Shown here piece after piece: positions 46,696 through 56,787 of a stretch of 64,000 bases of DNA. Where the stretch lies: contig JADJSY010000011.1 in the NCBI GenBank assembly GCA_016711435.1, positions 124,001-188,000 of the forward strand, read 5' to 3'. Position 1 is the first letter of the stretch; every line of letters begins with the position of its first letter. A model generated the notes under the pieces. That model was not told where the DNA came from. It searched no databases and saw only the letters and a list, made by a program, of their open reading frames with translations. Origin of the DNA: Lewinellaceae bacterium. Lineage in GTDB: Bacteria; Bacteroidota; Bacteroidia; Chitinophagales; Saprospiraceae. A program made the position numbers and the translations under genes.

Positions 46696-49600
46696 TCATT
46701 CATCATTCATCTCCACCTCTATCCGATTGTCCTCCGGCACCCGATCGATCATTTTGTTATACGGATCAATACCTGCGCGAACAGGTTTGCCGCTCACCGT
46801 CAGCACGATGGTGTGTTCGCCGGCGGTCAGGCGGTGTTTTTGAAGGTACAGCGGTTGCGTCAGTTTTTTGCCGTTTTCTACTTTGTCATCGGCAAACACG
46901 CCGATGTCGAGATAATCGTTGACGCCGGGCGCTTCGGTTTCGTTGCCTTTTTCGTCGGCGTACATTTTACGTGCCTTCACCTGTAGCGTTACTTCGTACC
47001 GGTCATCGGCAAGTTTGCGCGCTTTGGCGCTAAGGACACGGTTTTCGTACAGCGTGATTTTTTCCCAGGTGTCCGTTAAGTAGTAGTGCAGCGAATCGGG
47101 CGTCACTTTTTTGATAAAATCATAGAGATCGTAGCTGCCCGGAAAAGGCGGCGTTTCCTTTAGCCCGAAGCTGTCGCGGAAAGCGCGGATAGCGCCGTTC
47201 AGTTTGGCCTCGCCGACATAGTCCTGCAAGGCATACAGGATGATACTGCCTTTTTGGTACCACTGGTAGGGCCGGTTGCAATTCAGGAAGACATGTTCTT
47301 TTTTACTCTCGCCGGCACGGCCGCGCAGGTAGCGGTCGAGGTCGTATTTGAGGAATTGCTGCACGTTGTCGGGGCCGTATTTCTCCTTGGCGATCATCAA
47401 TGCGGAGTATTCGGCCAGCGATTCGGAAATAAGGTTGGAACCTCGGGTCAGGTTCGGCACCACCTGGTGGCCCCACCACTGGTGCGCAAGTTCATGGGCC
47501 GTGACGTAGTAACCGTAGTCGTAATCGTTGGGATCGCTGAAATCGGCGTACCAGCCGAAGTCTTCCGAATAAGGAATGGTATTGGGAAACGACTGTGCAA
47601 ACGCCGCGTAACGCGGAAATTCAAGCACCCGTGCCTGCCGGAACTGGTACGGGCCAAAATGCTTGTGGAAATAAGTCAGCCCGTCTTTCAGCGACGCCAC
47701 AAACCGGTCGAGGTTGTAGGCGTGTTCGCGGTGGTAAAATATTTCGATGTTCACGTCTTTGCCTTCCGGAGAAGTCCATTTGTCGCGCAGCACCTCGTAA
47801 CGCGCCGAGACAATGGTGAAAAAGTAATCCGTTTTGCTGTCCTGTTTATAGTGGAAATAACGCCGGTCGCCTTCCGTCCATTCGCGCTGGAGGTAGCCGG
47901 GCGCCACGGCAATCTGGTCTGGCGAAGTACTTACCACACACTCGAAGGAAATATAATCGGCATCGTCGTTGAACAACAGGGTGCGTTCGCCGAAGGGGTC
48001 GCGGTGCGGCGGCAGGTCATCGGGTTTTTCCGGTAGTCCGTATTTTTTGCGGTCTTCATCACTTTCCATTTCGCGGTTGCGATCGTAACCGATGGTAGGC
48101 ACGTTGCCATAACTGAACGTACCGTTTGCAACGACCTCGCGGCGGTAGCCGTCGTTCACAAAGCCGGGATTTTTGACGGTGTACCTGAATTCGAGTGTGG
48201 CCGTATCGCCGGGCTGCAAAATGCGCGGCAGGGCAAAAATGCGATAGCCGCCTGTGTCCGGTTTTTCATAAAACAAGGTCATTACGGGCCGTTGCATCAG
48301 ATCAAACTTTGCCGGCGACAGCGGCTGTTTGTCAAAAAACAACGCATATTTCTGGCCGTCTTCCGAACTCAGGTGCAGCGAGTCGATCGGCCGGTCGGTT
48401 TTGTTCTGGATTTTCATCACGACCCGCATATTCAGGCTGCGCGTGTCGGGAAAGATATCGGCATAAACGGCCAGATCGGTCAGTTTCGGCTGGGCGAGAA
48501 ATTCGTATTGTTTGTACCGTTTTTCGTAATCCGACTGTATCTTTTTGACCTCGTCGGCATTGTAGTGTTTGTTCACCACACTCACATTGTAGTAGATGAA
48601 ACTGCCGCTCCCGAGCCACACGGCGGCCAAGGCCAGTATGCCCAGGCTGAAACGCGGGTTCCAGCGCCGCCGCAGGTTTTGCCAGCGGGTTTTGAAACTT
48701 TGCTCCGCGCCACGCGACCACAACAGGGCGGCAACGAAAAGCAGGATAAATCCGAAGGCCATCCAGTATAAATTGAACCAGAATAAAGGCTGCGCAAAAT
48801 GCCCGAAATTGTTCATATCGGAAATCAGGTAACCCGGTTTGTAACTGTAAAAACCGAGGTTGTAACCGAAATCCATAAAATTGCGCAACACAAACATCAT
48901 AATCCAGATGCCCAGTCCGACGAAGTGGCCGACGAACTTGTTGTTGACCAGGGCGTGTACAAAGAATGCCAGGAGGGCCATCTGCAGGTAATCCCAGAAC
49001 GTAATCAGGTATAAATCAACGAAGTAGAAACCGAATTTGAAGTTAAAAAAACCGTGCAGCACCTGCACGACCACCCCCACAAGCATGGGAATGGTAGCCA
49101 ATAGCACGCAAATGCCGACAATGGCGACAAACTTGGAGCCGAGTTGCACCCAATTGGGTACCGGCAGCGCGTCGCCGATGTTGTCAAACCGGGTCGCGCG
49201 GTCGCGGTGTACCGTTTCGCCCACGTAAAACATCAGCAGGATAAAGACAAACAAGCTGTAATTGTAGGTTTTGAACAACAACATATTCATCGTCAGCGGC
49301 CGGTCAGGCACCCCGTATTGCAGGTTGCCAATCCAGTCGTCGAGGAAAAGGAAAATCACCGCTCCCAGCATGATCGAGATGAAATACGTGTCGCGGATGA
49401 TGTTGCCAAACTCTAATTTGCCAAGACTCCACAGATTCGACCAGTCCAAACGCCTGGAAAAGTGTCGCTTCAACAAGGGCAGCGCCACGCGGGCCGGCGC
49501 CGGAACGGCATCGGATTTACCTCCACTTTTGCCGCGCGAAGCTTCCGAAACAAAGCGCTGAATATTGAAACGGAAATACACCCCGAGAATCGTCAGCAAT

Positions 49601-50358
49601 CCTACGCCCGTCCACAACAGCCTGTTCCACAACAGATTGCCTGTGAGGGGCACAAGTTGCGTGTTCTGTTCGGCGGGTGTTAAATATTTGGTGGCATTGG
49701 TATGCGTGTTGAGTGCAAATGGATCGAGAAAATCGACGAGGTCGCGGTTTTCCAGATCACGAACCAGGAAATTGGCTAATAAATACAGGATAAACAGAAG
49801 GATGGAAGCCGAATACAACACGCGGTTGTTGCGCGTCAATGCCACCAGCCCGAAAAAGAGGCAACTGGTAAAAAACAGGCTGGGCAGGAAAATCGTTAGG
49901 AACGGCCAGAAATAATGGATCGGCACATTCGGGCCGAAACGTTCGGGTTTACTCCAGTCAAATGCCGGGCCGAGCCAGCTGCCCAGCACATAACCCGCCA
50001 GGGCGCCGAGGCTGATCAAAACCAGCACCGCAAATGATCCCCAGAATCGCCCCCAGAAATAGGCTCCGCTCGATACCGGCGTCGATAACAGGTATTCTTT
50101 GGTCTGGTGTTCGATGTCGCGGTACAGCGGTACGCCCATCACTGCCGAGCTGATGAGTACGCAATAAATGCCAAGGATGGTCATGTACAGGCTGATCGAA
50201 ACCGGGGCATTGTAATGCACTTTTTCGCTGATGCCAAGACCGCCGTTCGCGATGATCAGGGCAGTGAGGGCCAGCAGCGCGAAAAAATAAACATAGGTCG
50301 CCGGGCGGCGCAGGCGATAACGGAGTTCAAAAAGGAAGATGGAAAGGAACATATTCAT
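46696..50358 (-). CDS. ABC-2 permease fused to an M1-family aminopeptidase domain
   Basis: A 1220-residue fusion. About residues 1-600 form an ABC-2 exporter membrane domain with some 12 helices (start MNMFLSIFLFELRYRLRRPA). About residues 610-1220 form an extracytoplasmic M1 metallopeptidase: TAHELAHQWWGH (about 950-961) with the third zinc ligand in SESLAEYSA 18 residues on. This architecture recurs in Bacteroidota. It is paired with the ATPase gene upstream, with which it would form a transporter. The peptidase may process the cargo or act outside the membrane; the substrate is unknown. Confidence 0.9.
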   Translation of the reverse strand: MNMFLSIFLFELRYRLRRPATYVYFFALLALTALIIANGGLGISEKVHYNAPVSISLYMTILGIYCVLISSAVMGVPLYRDIEHQTKEYLLSTPVSSGAYFWGRFWGSFAVLVLISLGALAGYVLGSWLGPAFDWSKPERFGPNVPIHYFWPFLTIFLPSLFFTSCLFFGLVALTRNNRVLYSASILLFILYLLANFLVRDLENRDLVDFLDPFALNTHTNATKYLTPAEQNTQLVPLTGNLLWNRLLWTGVGLLTILGVYFRFNIQRFVSEASRGKSGGKSDAVPAPARVALPLLKRHFSRRLDWSNLWSLGKLEFGNIIRDTYFISIMLGAVIFLFLDDWIGNLQYGVPDRPLTMNMLLFKTYNYSLFVFILLMFYVGETVHRDRATRFDNIGDALPVPNWVQLGSKFVAIVGICVLLATIPMLVGVVVQVLHGFFNFKFGFYFVDLYLITFWDYLQMALLAFFVHALVNNKFVGHFVGLGIWIMMFVLRNFMDFGYNLGFYSYKPGYLISDMNNFGHFAQPLFWFNLYWMAFGFILLFVAALLWSRGAEQSFKTRWQNLRRRWNPRFSLGILALAAVWLGSGSFIYYNVSVVNKHYNADEVKKIQSDYEKRYKQYEFLAQPKLTDLAVYADIFPDTRSLNMRVVMKIQNKTDRPIDSLHLSSEDGQKYALFFDKQPLSPAKFDLMQRPVMTLFYEKPDTGGYRIFALPRILQPGDTATLEFRYTVKNPGFVNDGYRREVVANGTFSYGNVPTIGYDRNREMESDEDRKKYGLPEKPDDLPPHRDPFGERTLLFNDDADYISFECVVSTSPDQIAVAPGYLQREWTEGDRRYFHYKQDSKTDYFFTIVSARYEVLRDKWTSPEGKDVNIEIFYHREHAYNLDRFVASLKDGLTYFHKHFGPYQFRQARVLEFPRYAAFAQSFPNTIPYSEDFGWYADFSDPNDYDYGYYVTAHELAHQWWGHQVVPNLTRGSNLISESLAEYSALMIAKEKYGPDNVQQFLKYDLDRYLRGRAGESKKEHVFLNCNRPYQWYQKGSIILYALQDYVGEAKLNGAIRAFRDSFGLKETPPFPGSYDLYDFIKKVTPDSLHYYLTDTWEKITLYENRVLSAKARKLADDRYEVTLQVKARKMYADEKGNETEAPGVNDYLDIGVFADDKVENGKKLTQPLYLQKHRLTAGEHTIVLTVSGKPVRAGIDPYNKMIDRVPEDNRIEVEMNDE

Positions 50359-50374
50359 CAGGTTTTAGGCAGGT

Positions 50375-51262
50375 TTACAACGTCACCAGATCCATTTTAC
50401 TTGAAATAGCGCGGAAGTACACGTCTTCCAGCGTCGGTTCGGCGGGCGTGAAACCATTGCCGGGATTCTCGTCGCTGGCGATGCGGATAAAGAGCCGGCC
50501 TTCGCTGAGGTTGGTAGCGATGACCTGGTATCGCTCCCGGTAATCATCCACTTCTTCTTTTGGGATTGATTTTGCCCAGATTTTGCCGCCGAGCATTTGC
50601 ACCGCCTCATGGGGAGTGCCGACATACAGCACCTCGCCGTCGCAGATGATGGCAAAACGTTTGCACAAGGTCTGCACGTCTTCCACAATATGGGTGCTGA
50701 GGATGACGATGGTGCTTTCCCCGATTTCGCTCAGCAGGTTGTAAAAACGGTTGCGCTCGGCAGGGTCGAGGCCCGCCGTAGGTTCGTCTACAATCAACAG
50801 TTTGGGATTGCCCAGCAGGGCCTGCGCTATGCCGAAGCGCTGTTTCATACCCCCGGAATAGGTGCCGAGGTTGCGTTTGCGGGCCGACCAGAGGTTTACT
50901 TTTTGCAACAAGGCCTCCACTAATTGGGCGCGTTCCTTGCGGTTGGCCAGACCTTTGAGCCGCGCGATATGGTCGAGCATGATTTCGGCGCTGACACGCG
51001 GGTACACGCCGAATTCCTGGGGCAGATAACCCAATATCTGGCGCACTTGCTCGTGTTGTTTCAGCACGTCCCATTCGCCGAGTGTGATACTGCCGCTGCC
51101 TGCATCCTGCAAGGTGGCGATGGTACGCATCAGGGTGGATTTGCCTGCGCCGTTGGGGCCGAGCAGGCCGAACATTCCCTGCGGGATGGTGAGCGATACG
51201 CCATTGAGGGCTTTTACACCATTGCCATAGGTTTTCGAGAGGTTTTCGATGACCAGTTCCAT
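50375..51262 (-). CDS. ABC transporter ATP-binding protein
   Basis: A 295-residue ATPase of the ABC-2 exporter type. Walker A GPNGAGKST (35-43), Q-loop YLPQEFG, signature YSGGMKQR, Walker B LLIVDEPTAGLD and the switch histidine LSTHIVED are all intact. It precedes the fused permease-peptidase gene by 16 nt and should energise it. Confidence 0.93.
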   Translation of the reverse strand: MELVIENLSKTYGNGVKALNGVSLTIPQGMFGLLGPNGAGKSTLMRTIATLQDAGSGSITLGEWDVLKQHEQVRQILGYLPQEFGVYPRVSAEIMLDHIARLKGLANRKERAQLVEALLQKVNLWSARKRNLGTYSGGMKQRFGIAQALLGNPKLLIVDEPTAGLDPAERNRFYNLLSEIGESTIVILSTHIVEDVQTLCKRFAIICDGEVLYVGTPHEAVQMLGGKIWAKSIPKEEVDDYRERYQVIATNLSEGRLFIRIASDENPGNGFTPAEPTLEDVYFRAISSKMDLVTL

Positions 51263-51512
51263 GTGGTAAGTTCGTTGTTTGATGAGTAAAATTTGGCGAA
51301 AGATACTTTTTTACGAAATATTAACGAAACTCAATAAAAAAACAAAATGAAATTTTTGGGATCTAAGACCAGCACGTGGGAATCGAAGAAACATACTCCC
51401 AACGGGGTTTCAACCCCCGGATCACTCATTTTGGGTTAAAACCCATCTGCATTGTTTTCCAGCCTGAAACTCGCGGGGTTAGTAAAATTGTGAACTTGTT
51501 TTTTAAGCGTTA
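51263..51512. other. Intergenic region with short palindromes
   Basis: No gene in this 250-bp gap. It holds CCAACGGGGTTTCAACCCCC and TTTTGGGTTAAAACCCA (about 51401-51450), short REP-like palindromes similar to text at 18854-18866. Confidence 0.5.
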
Positions 51513-52061
51513 CTAATAACGAAGTTTGGCCATTAAAACAGCATCGATATAAACGCCGTTTTTCCGGTGCAACAGGCGGGAAAATCCTTCCCGAACAAAT
51601 CCCGCTTTTTCCAATACCCTGGCGGAAGCCGGGTTATGGGCAAAAATGCCCGCCTCGATGCGCACCAGGGCCGGGCGTGTATCGAACAGCCATTGCGTAT
51701 AACACTGCACCACTTCGGTCATAATACCTCTGCCGCGAAAAGGCTCAGCCAGCCAGTAGCCGATTTCATCGAGGTGGCCGTCCAAACCTGCTTTGAGAAA
51801 AGCGCCGATGCCGCCGATCAGTCCTGCTTCCACGTGCCGGATGCTCCAGTTGGCGATGCCGCCCGGCGCTTCCTTTTCCGCTTCTACCCGCAGCAACCAT
51901 TCCTCCGCGTGGAGCGCCGTGTACGGATTGGGCACTTTGAGGGTATTGGCGTACAACACCGGATCATTGAGATAACGGATCAGAGCGGCTTTGTCTTCCG
52001 GCTGAAAAGGAGCAAGTATAATTTGCTCGTTTACAATGATTTGCGAGGTATTTATTTCCAT
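51513..52061 (-). CDS. GNAT-family (RimJ/RimL-like) acetyltransferase
   Basis: 182 residues. The acetyl-CoA loop is seen as EPFRGRGIMTEVV, followed by HNPASARVLEKAGFVREGFS, the typical C-terminal half of RimJ/RimL-like N-acetyltransferases. It may acetylate a protein N-terminus, an antibiotic or another amine; the substrate cannot be read from sequence. It is transcribed after the isoaspartyl peptidase gene with an 8-bp gap. Confidence 0.85.
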   Translation of the reverse strand: MEINTSQIIVNEQIILAPFQPEDKAALIRYLNDPVLYANTLKVPNPYTALHAEEWLLRVEAEKEAPGGIANWSIRHVEAGLIGGIGAFLKAGLDGHLDEIGYWLAEPFRGRGIMTEVVQCYTQWLFDTRPALVRIEAGIFAHNPASARVLEKAGFVREGFSRLLHRKNGVYIDAVLMAKLRY

Positions 52062-52069
52062 ACTATTTC

Positions 52070-53116
52070 CTATTTATAAATCAAAATCTTCCGCTCGCCG
52101 GGTTTGGCATAAGCCCGATACATGCCTTCCGAGTTGAAGGGCAGCGCGATATTGCCGTTTTTATCCACTGCAATCAGGCCGCCTTCGCCGCCTTTTTCTA
52201 CTAATTTTTTATTTACGACAAAATCTGTGGCATCGGCCAGCGACAAACCTTTGTACGACATCAATGCCCAGACATCGTGGGCCACAGCATAACGAATAAA
52301 AAACTCTCCGTGACCGGTGCAGGATACCGCACAGGCATCGTCGGAAGCATAGGTTCCGGCTCCAATAACCGGCGTATCGCCCAAACGGTTCCATCGTTTA
52401 TTGGTCATGCCGCCAGTGCTGGTTCCTGCCGCGAGGTGTCCTTCTTTGTCTAAGGCCACACAGCCGACGGTGCCGAATTTATAGTCGCGGGTTTCCGGCT
52501 CCAGGCTGCCCGTTTTGCCTTTCGTTTTTTCGGCTTCGAGCATTTCCTGCAAGGTCTTCCAGCGTTCATCCGTATAAAACCATTTGGGATCAATCGTATC
52601 TATTTGATTTTCAATAGCAAACTGTTCCGCGCCGCGTCCGCTCAGGAATACATGCGGCGACTTATCCATTACCGCCCGCGCCAGCCGGATGGGGTTTTTC
52701 ACGGTCATCACGCTGCCCACGGCGCCTGCCTTTTGTGTAGTGCCGTCCATAATGCTGGCATCGAGTTCGTTGCGGCCTTCGTGGGTGAATACCGCGCCGC
52801 GCCCTGCATTAAACAGCGGACAATCTTCCAGAAAAACGATGGTTTTTTCCACCGCATCGAGGGCGGTTCCGCCGTTTTGGAGCACCGTTTCACCGAGAAA
52901 CAGGGCCGAGTCGAGGGCAGCCAGGTAGGCAGCCTCTTTTTCGGGAGTCATACTGGCCCGGGTGATGGTGCCGGCGCCCCCATGAATAACAATAGCATAA
53001 GCAGGTCGTTGCTGCATCTCTGTTTTTTTGTCATTACTTTGCGGCTGTTGCTGACAGGAGACAAAAAAAGCGGCCAACAATAGCCAACCGGTCGTGGAAA
53101 GTTTGATTTGTTTCAT
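52070..53116 (-). CDS. Isoaspartyl peptidase / L-asparaginase (Ntn hydrolase) lipoprotein
   Basis: About 348 residues, with a lipobox at FFVSC (C21), so it acts outside the cytoplasm. The Ntn nucleophile is the threonine of KFGTVGCVAL, exposed after self-cleavage; the substrate loop AGTSTGGMTNK and NAGRGAVFTHEG are typical of plant-type asparaginases/IaaA. It hydrolyses isoaspartyl dipeptides or asparagine. ATG 53116 is chosen for the signal peptide. Confidence 0.9.
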   Translation of the reverse strand: MKQIKLSTTGWLLLAAFFVSCQQQPQSNDKKTEMQQRPAYAIVIHGGAGTITRASMTPEKEAAYLAALDSALFLGETVLQNGGTALDAVEKTIVFLEDCPLFNAGRGAVFTHEGRNELDASIMDGTTQKAGAVGSVMTVKNPIRLARAVMDKSPHVFLSGRGAEQFAIENQIDTIDPKWFYTDERWKTLQEMLEAEKTKGKTGSLEPETRDYKFGTVGCVALDKEGHLAAGTSTGGMTNKRWNRLGDTPVIGAGTYASDDACAVSCTGHGEFFIRYAVAHDVWALMSYKGLSLADATDFVVNKKLVEKGGEGGLIAVDKNGNIALPFNSEGMYRAYAKPGERKILIYK

Positions 53117-53289
53117 GTGTATCGTTGTTGTTGTGGCTATTTGCACATAGGTGAAAGGGCAAAAGACAAGGACAAATTGCAAGAGGACAGCCCTGACGTC
53201 CAACTTTTACAACATTAGATATTGCCGGCTTTTTTGAATTTGCTTATTTCGCTTTTACTCATCCTACACCCGTATATCTTTTTTTACCC

Positions 53290-54090
53290 ATGAACATTCT
53301 CATTCTCGGCGGGGGCAATATGGGCCTCACCTATGCCCAAAGTTTTTTGCGCAGCCGCATTGTTCCAGCCGGCAACATGATGGTCTTGTGCCGCACCTAC
53401 GAAAAAGCCAATCTGCTGAGTCAGACCCACGAGGGGCGCTTTTTCAGCGATCCAAGGCATTGTGTGCCGGAAGCGGATTTGTTGATCTTATCCGTAAAAC
53501 CGCAGGATTCGGGCAAATTATTGGCTGAAATACGTGATTTAGTGCAACCCGGTCAGGTTTTTTTGAGCATCATGGCGGGGGTGCGTATGGCTACTATTTC
53601 ACAAGCCCTGGGCGTGGACAAGATCATCCGGGCCATGCCCAACCTGCCCGCCCAGATTGGAGCGGGCGTGACGGCTTTCACTTCCACCGACCCGGTGACG
53701 CGCATCGAATTGGTGATGGTACAAAACCTGCTCAATACCACCGGTAAAACGCTGTATGTAGAACGAGAGGAAATGATCGACGCCTCCACCGCTATTTCAG
53801 GCTCCGGTCCCGCTTATGTGTACTTTTTTATGAATGCCATGATGGAAGCCGCGCAACAAATGGGTTTTTCGGAATCGGAAGCGGAATTATTGGTCAGCCA
53901 GACCTTTACCGGAGCACTCGACCTGTACAACCAGGCCGGTCTGAGTTGCGAAAACTGGATTGGAAAAGTGGCCTCGAAAGGCGGCACCACAGAAGCAGCC
54001 CTGCGGGTATTCCGGGAAACGGCGCTGCATGAGGATATTGTGGCCGGAGCGAACGCCGCGTTGCAGCGGGCGACGGAACTGGGGTCGTGA
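53290..54090 (+). CDS. proC: Pyrroline-5-carboxylate reductase
   Basis: 266 residues. The N-terminal Rossmann motif LGGGNMGLTYA binds NAD(P)H; the C-terminal helical region contains SGSGPAYVYFFMNAMMEAAQ and a variant of the ProC signature near residue 225 (VASKGGTTEAALRVFRE). It catalyses the last step of proline synthesis. It stands alone, converging on an unknown gene across an inverted repeat. Confidence 0.92.
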   Translation: MNILILGGGNMGLTYAQSFLRSRIVPAGNMMVLCRTYEKANLLSQTHEGRFFSDPRHCVPEADLLILSVKPQDSGKLLAEIRDLVQPGQVFLSIMAGVRMATISQALGVDKIIRAMPNLPAQIGAGVTAFTSTDPVTRIELVMVQNLLNTTGKTLYVEREEMIDASTAISGSGPAYVYFFMNAMMEAAQQMGFSESEAELLVSQTFTGALDLYNQAGLSCENWIGKVASKGGTTEAALRVFRETALHEDIVAGANAALQRATELGS

Positions 54091-54225
54091 GTTAGTTATG
54101 AAGTTATCAGTTATGAGTTATGAGTTATGAGGAATGGCTGGAATGGGGAAATGGATATTACATAACGTTCCTTTTCCAGCCTGAAACACCAATAACTCAT
54201 TAACTCATAACTCATAACTAATTTT
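54091..54225. repeat. Inverted AGTTATGAGTTATGAG arrays, partly coding
   Basis: The left array (54091-54131) and the right array (about 54189-54225) are complementary, with an inner pair GGAATGGCTGGAA / TTCCAGCCTGAAA. From 54111 on it is read in the minus strand as the last ~40 codons of the next gene. It separates convergent genes and may terminate both. Confidence 0.75.
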
Positions 54226-55172
54226 TCCTTCTCCTTCCCCATTATATCCTTCCCTTTCCGGTCATCCAGCACCGGTTCGGGTCGGGGCGCTTCTGACATC
54301 ACGTCGTTGAATACCTTGCTGATGTATTTCCAGCGGCCTTTTTCTAATTTCAGGGCGTCGTAGCTGCCATCGGGTACCTGTACGACACCCGAGCCGTAAG
54401 GACTTGGCATGGGAACCATGTGATCGATCAGAATCATCTGGTAATGTTCGTCCCAGTTCAGCCGGATAGAGGCCTCGGCGACGTATTCAATAAAAATCCG
54501 CTGCTCGGGCACAAGGGTTTTTTGATCCCGCTCAAATACATCCGCGCCGAAAACAGGTTTGCCCGTTTTATCAAAACTGAGCACATCGACCACTTTACGG
54601 CGGTTGTAAAAATCACAGGCATCATAACCCAGCAACAGGTATTTACGCCCTTGTTTCGTATCAAACTGGCGCAAATGGTAGTAAATGACTCCATACCAGC
54701 GCTCCGGCGCCAGTTGCTCCTGTGCGGGCAATGTGGGCATATCGGCGCTGCGGTCGATCAGGGGGAACAGTTTTAATTCCTGCTGATTCATTTGAATAGC
54801 GCCGTAATAGCGGTACGTGGAATCGTTGACAAAAAGCTGCCAGGTAAAAATGCGAAAACTGCTGTCGGGCGGCGCCATGATGGATACACTGCGCAACCGT
54901 TCAAACTGGTAATTGAATGAATTTTCCACTTTCAGCGTCCGAACCAGCGCAGTGATGAGTGCCCGGCAGGCGGCAAAACGCTCCTGCTCGATGGAATCGT
55001 TCACGGTGGCATAAGCCAGCACCGCAAGCGTATCTTCCCCCAGTTTGATCTGTTGAAGGGCTTCGGCAGATAGTTTTCCCGCCGGTTTTGGTTTTGATTG
55101 TGCAGCCGCTTGCGAACAGAGCGCTGCGCCCAACAAACAAAAAAAGATCAAACGGGTGATTTTAAACGACAT
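54111..55172 (-). CDS. Exported protein of unknown function with a repeat-derived tail
   Basis: 353 residues with a signal peptide (IFFCLLGAALCSQAAAQ). The body has the text RTLKVENSFNYQFERLRSVS and MVPMPSPYGSGVVQVPDGSY, found in a common but unnamed Bacteroidota family. After DIMGKEKEK the last ~30 residues (LVMSYELMSYWCFRLEK...) are translated from the inverted repeat, so the native protein probably ended near 54225. Role unknown. Confidence 0.75.
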   Translation of the reverse strand: MSFKITRLIFFCLLGAALCSQAAAQSKPKPAGKLSAEALQQIKLGEDTLAVLAYATVNDSIEQERFAACRALITALVRTLKVENSFNYQFERLRSVSIMAPPDSSFRIFTWQLFVNDSTYRYYGAIQMNQQELKLFPLIDRSADMPTLPAQEQLAPERWYGVIYYHLRQFDTKQGRKYLLLGYDACDFYNRRKVVDVLSFDKTGKPVFGADVFERDQKTLVPEQRIFIEYVAEASIRLNWDEHYQMILIDHMVPMPSPYGSGVVQVPDGSYDALKLEKGRWKYISKVFNDVMSEAPRPEPVLDDRKGKDIMGKEKEKLVMSYELMSYWCFRLEKERYVISISPFQPFLITHNS

Positions 55173-55274
55173 AATTGTTAGGGAGAGGGATGAGGAATAG
55201 AGGAATGAGGGATGAGGAATGAGGGTGAGGGCTTGGAGAAAACGTTATTTGCTGCTGAAAATTGCAGGGAAGTT

Positions 55275-56729
55275 TCACCCCGATTCATCCAGTTTTTCCA
55301 GCAACCATTCATGGTTAACAATCATGGACTTATCATTTTCAATGGATTGGCGCAATTTTTCCCTGGCTGCTTTGTCGCCGGGAATAAGGCGCGTGAGGGC
55401 GCGGACATAATGCAGCAAATTCAGGTAACTGGTGCGGCGCTGCGCAGAAATCTTTTTTTCATTGCGTTTCAGGAATATCTTGAAAGACTCGATAAAAGCG
55501 TCCAGCGCATCAAATTCATCGAGTTCAAAATAGGTAATGGTGAGCATCATTTTACTGATAAGATTATACCCGATATCTTCGTATTCCACGCCGTGCAGCA
55601 GGGCAAGCGCTTTGGGGTAATTCTTTTGAAAGCGATACACCCGTGCTAAATTGAAGCTATAGGTATTCTGCCGGGTGTCAGGGGGAAGCAGGTGTTTGTA
55701 TTCCTCTACAAATTGTTCTGCCCATGCCAATTTGTCGAGCCGGAGCGCCACGCCGACAATATTATTGTATCGCCAGGGAGCAAATTCATTGTTTCGGGAA
55801 AAAATATCATAATCCAGCGCAAAGGCAAATACGTCGAAATATTCCTGGTAAAATTCGCGGTGTCCCCGGTTGAATTTTCCGGTGCAGTAGTGCAAGGCCG
55901 AATCGATTATTTCGATGGCTTCCTGGCGGGGCATATCCTTTCCATACTTATCCAGTAAATCGCGCAATTTGTAGTAATTGGCTACATTATCTTCCTCATA
56001 CAAGGTCAGAAAGGAGTAATAATAGATCGCTAATTCCGGAATATCGTCTACGGGGTAAGCCGACAAAAACCGGATGATTTCCGGCATTCCGGTCATTTCG
56101 TATTGCTGCGGACTGGTACGTTGCTGACTGAGCCGGGCGCTGAACAACTTGAGTTTTTCAATCCAGTAAAAAACGTCGAGTTGATGGGAAATCGCTTCAA
56201 TATTGGTGCGTTTATCAAGCGTCACATCGAATTCCATCATGGCATAGTAATGACGCTCAATGAGATAAGCAGTATAAAAATCGTCGAGCGCCCGGAAGGG
56301 TTTCTCCGCAAGCTGCGCTCTTGCCTCCCGGATAGCGCGGGTGTACAAAGGTTTAATCTTTCGGCGCTCCAAAAACTCGAGCAAAGCAGCGTCAGACTTA
56401 TTGTTATTTTGCATCAGGGTTTCCTGCGCCATAAAAACTTCCGTCCATTTTAACAAATCGGAACAATATTTGCGGAAGATAATCGGATCATACGAGGTAT
56501 CGGGTTGTATTTTCTCCCACACCACCCGCCGGTCGAATCCGGGTTCGTTGTTTCGAATACGTGCCATCAAGGCATCATACAAACCGATTAATGTCTTTGT
56601 TTTAATAAAATAGGGGGAATGTAGAAACTTTGACAGCCGTTTGTGTTCGCTTTCATCAAAGCATTCCAGTACCTGATAAATTTTATTGCGGTGGACTTCA
56701 CCCGCCGGTTGTTTTTTTTGTGCTGCCAT
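55275..56729 (-). CDS. Helical repeat protein of unknown function
   Basis: A 484-residue protein, mostly helical and tyrosine-rich, without a signal peptide (MAAQKKQPAGEVHRNKIYQV). Repeat-like helices (RVYRFQKNYPKALALLHGVE, YFELDEFDALDAFIESFKIF) suggest a TPR-like solenoid. Similar proteins are found across Saprospiraceae, from general knowledge. It is divergent from the T9SS protein at 56788, sharing a 58-bp control region. ATG 56729 is preferred; the upstream in-frame codons are hydrophobic noise. Confidence 0.75.
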   Translation of the reverse strand: MAAQKKQPAGEVHRNKIYQVLECFDESEHKRLSKFLHSPYFIKTKTLIGLYDALMARIRNNEPGFDRRVVWEKIQPDTSYDPIIFRKYCSDLLKWTEVFMAQETLMQNNNKSDAALLEFLERRKIKPLYTRAIREARAQLAEKPFRALDDFYTAYLIERHYYAMMEFDVTLDKRTNIEAISHQLDVFYWIEKLKLFSARLSQQRTSPQQYEMTGMPEIIRFLSAYPVDDIPELAIYYYSFLTLYEEDNVANYYKLRDLLDKYGKDMPRQEAIEIIDSALHYCTGKFNRGHREFYQEYFDVFAFALDYDIFSRNNEFAPWRYNNIVGVALRLDKLAWAEQFVEEYKHLLPPDTRQNTYSFNLARVYRFQKNYPKALALLHGVEYEDIGYNLISKMMLTITYFELDEFDALDAFIESFKIFLKRNEKKISAQRRTSYLNLLHYVRALTRLIPGDKAAREKLRQSIENDKSMIVNHEWLLEKLDESG

Positions 56730-56787
56730 GGGCACAAATATTAGGTAAAAAAGACTATTTTTGATCTCTTTTTTTAATAACCTGAGC

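Noticed and set aside
47254..48036. 260-residue plus-strand open frame opposite the ABC-peptidase gene
   Set aside because: It lies opposite the intact zinc peptidase domain and has no features of its own.
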